DNA of 64,000 nucleotides from PALSA-505 sp035308365 (lineage in GTDB: Bacteria; Actinomycetota; Actinomycetes; Streptosporangiales; Streptosporangiaceae). Positions 60,548 to 64,000 of the stretch are shown here, piece after piece (within the stretch, counting starts at the first letter, position 1; each line of letters opens with the position of its first letter). The DNA lies in the NCBI GenBank assembly GCA_035308365.1, contig DATGGU010000024.1, positions 1 through 64,000 on the forward strand, given 5' to 3'. Made by a program: the position numbers and the translations under genes. The notes below the pieces were generated by a model. That model saw only the letters and a list, made by a program, of their open reading frames with translations. It did no database searches and was not told the DNA's origin.

Positions 60548-62050
60548 ATGAGCACCTTCACTTCTGAGCCTGGAGCCCGGCTGGCCGACCGTTATCGGCT
60601 CGAAGACCGGGTGAGCGCTGCCGGGGGCTGGGCGGCATGGAAGGCGATCGACGAGACGCTTGCCCGTCCCGTCACGGTGCTCACTTTCGCACCGGACTTC
60701 CCGCGGATTCCCGAGGTGGTCAGGGCGGCCCGGGCGGCCAGCAGGCTCACCGACTCGCGCCTTGCCCAGGTGTTCGACGTCGAACACGGCGGCGACCGGG
60801 CCTACATCGTGATGGAGTGGGTGGCCGGTCACTCACTCGACGACCTGCTTGGCAACGGCCCGCTCGACCCACGCCAGGGCGTCGCCCTCATCACCGAGGC
60901 GTCCCATGCGCTGGCCGGGGCGCACGCGGCCGGCCTCGCGCACCTCTGCCTCACTCCGGACTCACTGCGCTGGACCCCTGGCGGTGGGGTGAAGCTCACC
61001 GGCCTCGGCATCGACGCCGCGCTGGCCAACGTTTCCTCCGGCGACCCCGCGCTGACCGACACCCAGGGTCTCGGCAAGCTCCTGTACGCCACGCTGACCG
61101 GGCACTGGGCCGGCATGGAAAGCACCTCCCTGCCCCCCGCGCCGATGGCCGACGGGCTGCCCTGCAGCCCGCGGCAGGTCCGGGCCGGCGTGCCGGCCGC
61201 GATCGACGCGGTGGTCTGTGAGGCGCTGTTCCAGCGGCCAGGCAAGGACCGGCCGCCGCTGACCACACCGGCCCTGCTGGCCCAGGCTCTCGCCGAGATC
61301 ACCCCCGCACCGGTCCCGGCCGGGCCACCGCCGGTCGATCCCTTCGCCACCAGCCGGGAACTGCCCGGGGCCGACCGGGAGAGCGACTTCGCCTGGGCCG
61401 CGCAGACCCAGGACCAGGTGCGGTACGGGAGCCCACAGTTCCCTCCCGGCCAGCGGGCCGTGACCACCAGCGCGATCATCGGCATTGTCGTCGTGCTGGT
61501 ACTCGTGGGGATCGGCGTGGGCGGCTGGATGCTCAGCCACCACCAGGTCACGGGCGCGCCGAAGCCACACAAGACCACGGCGGCCCCAGTGGTGGCGACC
61601 ACCGTGCTTACCCCGGCCGGCGCCACCGCGCACGACAACCCCGGCAAGGCCTCCCTGGCCATCGACTCGAACCCGGCGACGGCCTGGTACACCCAGTACT
61701 ACATCGGCAACCCGGTGTTCGGCGGCCTGTACAAGGGCACCGGGTTCGTCCTGGACATGGGCAAGGCTGTCAAGATCAGCCAGGTCCAGGTGCAGTTCGG
61801 CTCGAACGTGGGCGCGGACGTCCAGATCAAGGTGGTCAACTCCGATACGCCGCCTGGCACGCTTTCCGGAGCGTCGCTGCCCACGGTGGCGCAGGCCAGC
61901 GACGTCGGCAACACCCACACCTTCGCCCTGAACCACCCGGCGACCGGCCGGTACATCATGATCTGGATCACCAGGCTGCCGCCCAAGCCCGGCAGCTCCA
62001 ACGAGTACCAGATCGAGATCTACAACGTTGTCGTGCGAGGCTCAGACTGA
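60548..62050 (+). CDS. Membrane-anchored pseudokinase with discoidin-like outer domain
   Basis: A 500-residue protein. A kinase-like domain (15-255) starts RLADRYRLEDRVSAAGGWAA and contains MEWVAGHSLDDLL, but the catalytic HRD segment reads HLCLTPDSLRWTPGGG and DFG reads LTGLGID, so it is catalytically dead. One membrane helix lies at about 305-325 (IIGIVVVLVLVGIGVGGWML), and an outer beta-sandwich (355-500, KASLAIDSNPATAWYTQYYI) resembles discoidin domains. It is the separate counterpart of the MviN pseudokinase that recruits FHA proteins in mycobacteria. ATG 60548; an upstream ATG at 60485 is possible. Confidence 0.88.
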   Translation: MSTFTSEPGARLADRYRLEDRVSAAGGWAAWKAIDETLARPVTVLTFAPDFPRIPEVVRAARAASRLTDSRLAQVFDVEHGGDRAYIVMEWVAGHSLDDLLGNGPLDPRQGVALITEASHALAGAHAAGLAHLCLTPDSLRWTPGGGVKLTGLGIDAALANVSSGDPALTDTQGLGKLLYATLTGHWAGMESTSLPPAPMADGLPCSPRQVRAGVPAAIDAVVCEALFQRPGKDRPPLTTPALLAQALAEITPAPVPAGPPPVDPFATSRELPGADRESDFAWAAQTQDQVRYGSPQFPPGQRAVTTSAIIGIVVVLVLVGIGVGGWMLSHHQVTGAPKPHKTTAAPVVATTVLTPAGATAHDNPGKASLAIDSNPATAWYTQYYIGNPVFGGLYKGTGFVLDMGKAVKISQVQVQFGSNVGADVQIKVVNSDTPPGTLSGASLPTVAQASDVGNTHTFALNHPATGRYIMIWITRLPPKPGSSNEYQIEIYNVVVRGSD

Positions 62051-62775
62051 ACCTGCGGCGGGCCAGCGACAGCAGCCGGTCAGACGCCGAGCTGCTGCGC
62101 AGCCACGCCGAGGGCGATCCCGCCGCGTTCGGCGAGCTGTTCAGCCGTCACCGCGACCGGCTCTGGGCAGTAGCCCTGCGCACGCTGCACGACCCGGACG
62201 ACGCCGCGGATGCGCTGCAAGAGGCGATGATCTCGGCCTTCCGCCGGGCCGCGGACTTTCGAGGTGACGCGGCCGTGACCACCTGGCTGCACAGAATCGT
62301 CGTGAACGCCTGCCTCGACCAGGTGCGCCGCAAGGCCGCACGGCCGGCCGTGGGCACCGCCGGTGACGAGGCCATGCTCGACGCGTTCGGCCAGCGCACC
62401 GCCGGCCTGGCCGCCGCCGACCCCACCTCGGACAGCGACACCGCGCTCGACGTCAGCGCGGCGCTGCGGATACTCCCCGCCGAGCAGCGGGCAGCGCTCG
62501 TGCTCGTGGACATGCTGGGCTATTCGGTCGCGATGGCAGCGGACATACTCGGCGTATCACAAGGCACGGTGAAGAGCCGCTGCGCCAGGGGCCGTGCCAA
62601 GCTCGTCCCGCACCTGGCCCACCTGCGGCACTCTGCCAAACCTCCTGATCAGGAGCGGAACCAGACGAGCGCCGGGCACGTCTCACCATCGCGGGCCACC
62701 GCGGCAGCGTCCAGCCCAGCCGACCAGCGAACCACCGAGGGAGGAGGGATCACCGACCATGACCGGCCATCTTGA
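62047..62775 (+). CDS. sigM: ECF sigma factor SigM
   Basis: A 242-residue extracytoplasmic-function sigma factor. Region 2 reads HAEGDPAAFGELFSRHRDRL, then DDAADALQEAMISAFRRAAD and FRGDAAVTTWLHRIVVNACL. Region 4 reads LRILPAEQRAALVLVDMLGY and ADILGVSQGTVKSRCARGRA. There is no ATG/GTG/TTG before region 2, and the frame needs a CTG at 62047, which has GAGG six bases upstream and overlaps the pseudokinase stop (CTGA). The first ATG (62227) would cut off half of region 2. The C-terminal tail is low-complexity and overlaps the anti-sigma start by 17 bp. Confidence 0.92.
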   Translation: MNLRRASDSSRSDAELLRSHAEGDPAAFGELFSRHRDRLWAVALRTLHDPDDAADALQEAMISAFRRAADFRGDAAVTTWLHRIVVNACLDQVRRKAARPAVGTAGDEAMLDAFGQRTAGLAAADPTSDSDTALDVSAALRILPAEQRAALVLVDMLGYSVAMAADILGVSQGTVKSRCARGRAKLVPHLAHLRHSAKPPDQERNQTSAGHVSPSRATAAASSPADQRTTEGGGITDHDRPS

Positions 62776-63646
62776 TCCCGACGTCCTCGCCGACTTCCGC
62801 GAAGGCCTGCTCGGCCGGCGTCACTCCGCCCGGATTCGCGCCCACCTGGGCACCTGCCCCGCCTGTGCGTCCCTTGACAAGGACCTGGCCCGGGTCACCG
62901 AACTGCTGGCCAGCGCGCCGGCGCCGAAGATGCCCGGCCACCTGGTCGCCCGCCTGGAGAACGTGCTGGCCGCCGAGTCCGCCGCCCGGCCGGCAAACCC
63001 GGACCTGACGAGCCAAGGCACGAGAGCAGCGGATCCGGCCGCCGGCACAGCGGGCAGCCCCGATCGCCGCCAGCGCCGCACCGGCCGCCGTTCCTGGCAC
63101 CCGAGGCCGGCCACACTCGGGGTAGCAGCGGCCATCGCGGCGGTTCTCGCGGTCGGCGGCTATGGCCTGGCCACCCTGCACTCAGGAGCCAACAGTGCGG
63201 CTTCGAACGCAGTCGGTGGGCCCGTGCACAAGTCCGCGGGAACCGTGGGGCCCAGCGGGAAGGGTGCCCCGAATGCCGGCGCCGCCATGCCGTCCCCGCT
63301 GATGGCACGGTTGCACATCATCGAAAGCGGCACCGACTATCTGGCCAGCCGCCTGGCCAGCCAGGCACAGTCGGTGCTGGCCACGCACCCCGTCAACGCA
63401 GCGGACCAGCGGCAGGTCCCGGCGGCCACGTCAGGCGCCACCAGCCAGCTTCAGTCCTGCCTCTATGCGGTCACCGGCGGTCTATCGCCGCTGCTCGTGG
63501 ACAAGGCGCACTACCAGGGGCAGCCCGCCACGATCATCGTCGCGCCACCTACGGCGAGCCGGGCCGGCCAGGTCTGGGTCACCGGGCCCGCCTGCTCCGC
63601 CACCACCCCCGACCTCATCACCCACACCCAGCTCACCACCGGCTGA
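62759..63646 (+). CDS. Zinc-finger anti-sigma factor of SigM
   Basis: A 295-residue membrane protein. The N-terminal anti-sigma domain has a zinc-finger HLGTCPACASLD (HxxxCxxC) at about residues 28-39. One membrane helix is near 120-142 (ATLGVAAAIAAVLAVGGYGL), and the extracytoplasmic part ends VWVTGPACSATTPDLITHTQ. Position and domain layout match the RsmA-type partner of SigM; it would hold SigM inactive and release it on envelope or redox stress. The ATG at 62759 follows GGAGGAGGG and lies inside sigM. Confidence 0.9.
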   Translation: MTGHLDPDVLADFREGLLGRRHSARIRAHLGTCPACASLDKDLARVTELLASAPAPKMPGHLVARLENVLAAESAARPANPDLTSQGTRAADPAAGTAGSPDRRQRRTGRRSWHPRPATLGVAAAIAAVLAVGGYGLATLHSGANSAASNAVGGPVHKSAGTVGPSGKGAPNAGAAMPSPLMARLHIIESGTDYLASRLASQAQSVLATHPVNAADQRQVPAATSGATSQLQSCLYAVTGGLSPLLVDKAHYQGQPATIIVAPPTASRAGQVWVTGPACSATTPDLITHTQLTTG

Positions 63647-63836
63647 CTGACCGGTCGCGCGATGCCGGTCAGGAGCTGGCTGCCGCCCTTGCCCGTAGAG
63701 AGGGGAAAGCTGCGCTGGAACCGTGAGCCAGGGGGACGCGCCGTGCCGCCGATGGAGTGGCGACCGGATCGGAGACTGACCCGCCAGGCCGGGCACTTCC
63801 GCTCACCCGAATGTTCCGGAAGGGGGTGAGTGGACG

Positions 63837-64000
63837 ATGAGTGCGCCGACCGTGAAGCCGGGCGACACTGTGCGGGTGACCGTGACCAAGGTGTTGCCGT
63901 TCGCCGTCCTGGTCGAGACCGCGACCGGTATGCCCGGGCTGGTCAAGCACGCCGGGCCGCGGCATGGTGACGTCATAACCGTGAACGTGACCGCGGTTGA
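63837..64000 (+). CDS. S1-like RNA-binding protein (partial, 5' part)
   Basis: The gene runs off the right edge; 54 residues are visible. The sequence SAPTVKPGDTVRVTVTKVLP, then FAVLVETATGMPGLVKHAG, resembles one S1-type OB-fold module (VxxGxxVxGxVxxVxxFG-like pattern with GLV). GGAAGGGGGTGAG precedes the ATG. The usual next gene after the SigM pair (thioredoxin reductase) is not seen at this spot, so this may be an insertion. Confidence 0.6.
   Translation, partial: MSAPTVKPGDTVRVTVTKVLPFAVLVETATGMPGLVKHAGPRHGDVITVNVTAV

Overview
The window is about 70% G+C and comes from an actinomycete chromosome. The evidence is mycothiol- and F420-type enzymes, GT87 polyprenyl-phosphate-dependent mannosyltransferases, an actinobacterial inositol-phosphate synthase, frequent GTG/TTG starts, GTGA/ATGA stop-start overlaps, and a core block with the gene content of the mycobacterial dnaB-rplI-rpsR-ssb-rpsF-mannosyltransferase-ponA-DUF5318-PadR-ino1 neighbourhood. 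The far right end carries the CCA-adding enzyme, a DUF6049 protein, MurJ, a pseudokinase, SigM and an anti-sigma factor, a set usually found near the replication origin of actinobacteria. I see no transposase, prophage or CRISPR array. The species cannot be fixed from the sequence alone, but it is not a close Mycobacterium: dnaB has no intein, and the MurJ and pseudokinase parts are separate genes.

Left part (1-30 kb), accessory and metabolic. A truncated repeat-rich gene sits at the left edge. It is followed by zwf-gnd (pentose phosphate pathway), a TetR regulator with GTAC-rich operators, recQ, a flavoprotein disulfide oxidoreductase, and a polar amino-acid ABC importer (binding protein, permease, ATPase). 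Next come a DMT exporter/aldo-keto reductase pair divergent from an Lrp regulator, then a second aldo-keto reductase. A tightly overlapping run follows: ROK kinase, gluconokinase, Smr protein, thiolase and IclR regulator. Then come a mannosyltransferase, a MetE-like protein, a serine hydrolase, a DinB protein, a TetR regulator divergent from a drug-type ABC-2 exporter, a DUF2087 regulator behind a striking nested palindrome, and an 822-residue membrane/pseudokinase/flippase fusion.

Middle (30-38 kb), small modules. These are a 14-codon candidate peptide gene with two strong stem-loops, a Tat-exported GH64 glucanase, a DUF4232 protein, tRNA-Arg(ACG), a YefM-YoeB toxin-antitoxin pair, and an ECF42-like sigma factor with its DGPF (YCII) partner, followed by a glycolipid-binding-like protein and a BKACE enzyme.

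Right part (38-64 kb), conserved core. dnaB, rplI, rpsR, ssb and rpsF lie on the minus strand, with a 27-bp minisatellite between rpsF and ssb. An AP endonuclease, a decayed golvesin-type pseudogene, a mannosyltransferase, a bifunctional PBP and DUF5318 follow. DUF5318 is flanked by inverted arrays of a G+C-rich dispersed repeat, with a third copy near 55.1 kb. Then come a PadR regulator, ino1, an MFS transporter, pcnA, DUF6049, murJ, a pseudokinase, sigM, its anti-sigma factor and the start of an S1-like gene.

The most unusual features are the dispersed two-hairpin repeat family, a related hairpin core that appears as 20-residue repeats inside a coding sequence, the 16-bp-armed palindrome pair at 27.1 kb, the peptide/stem-loop unit at 30.3 kb and the intra-operon minisatellite at 41.8 kb.
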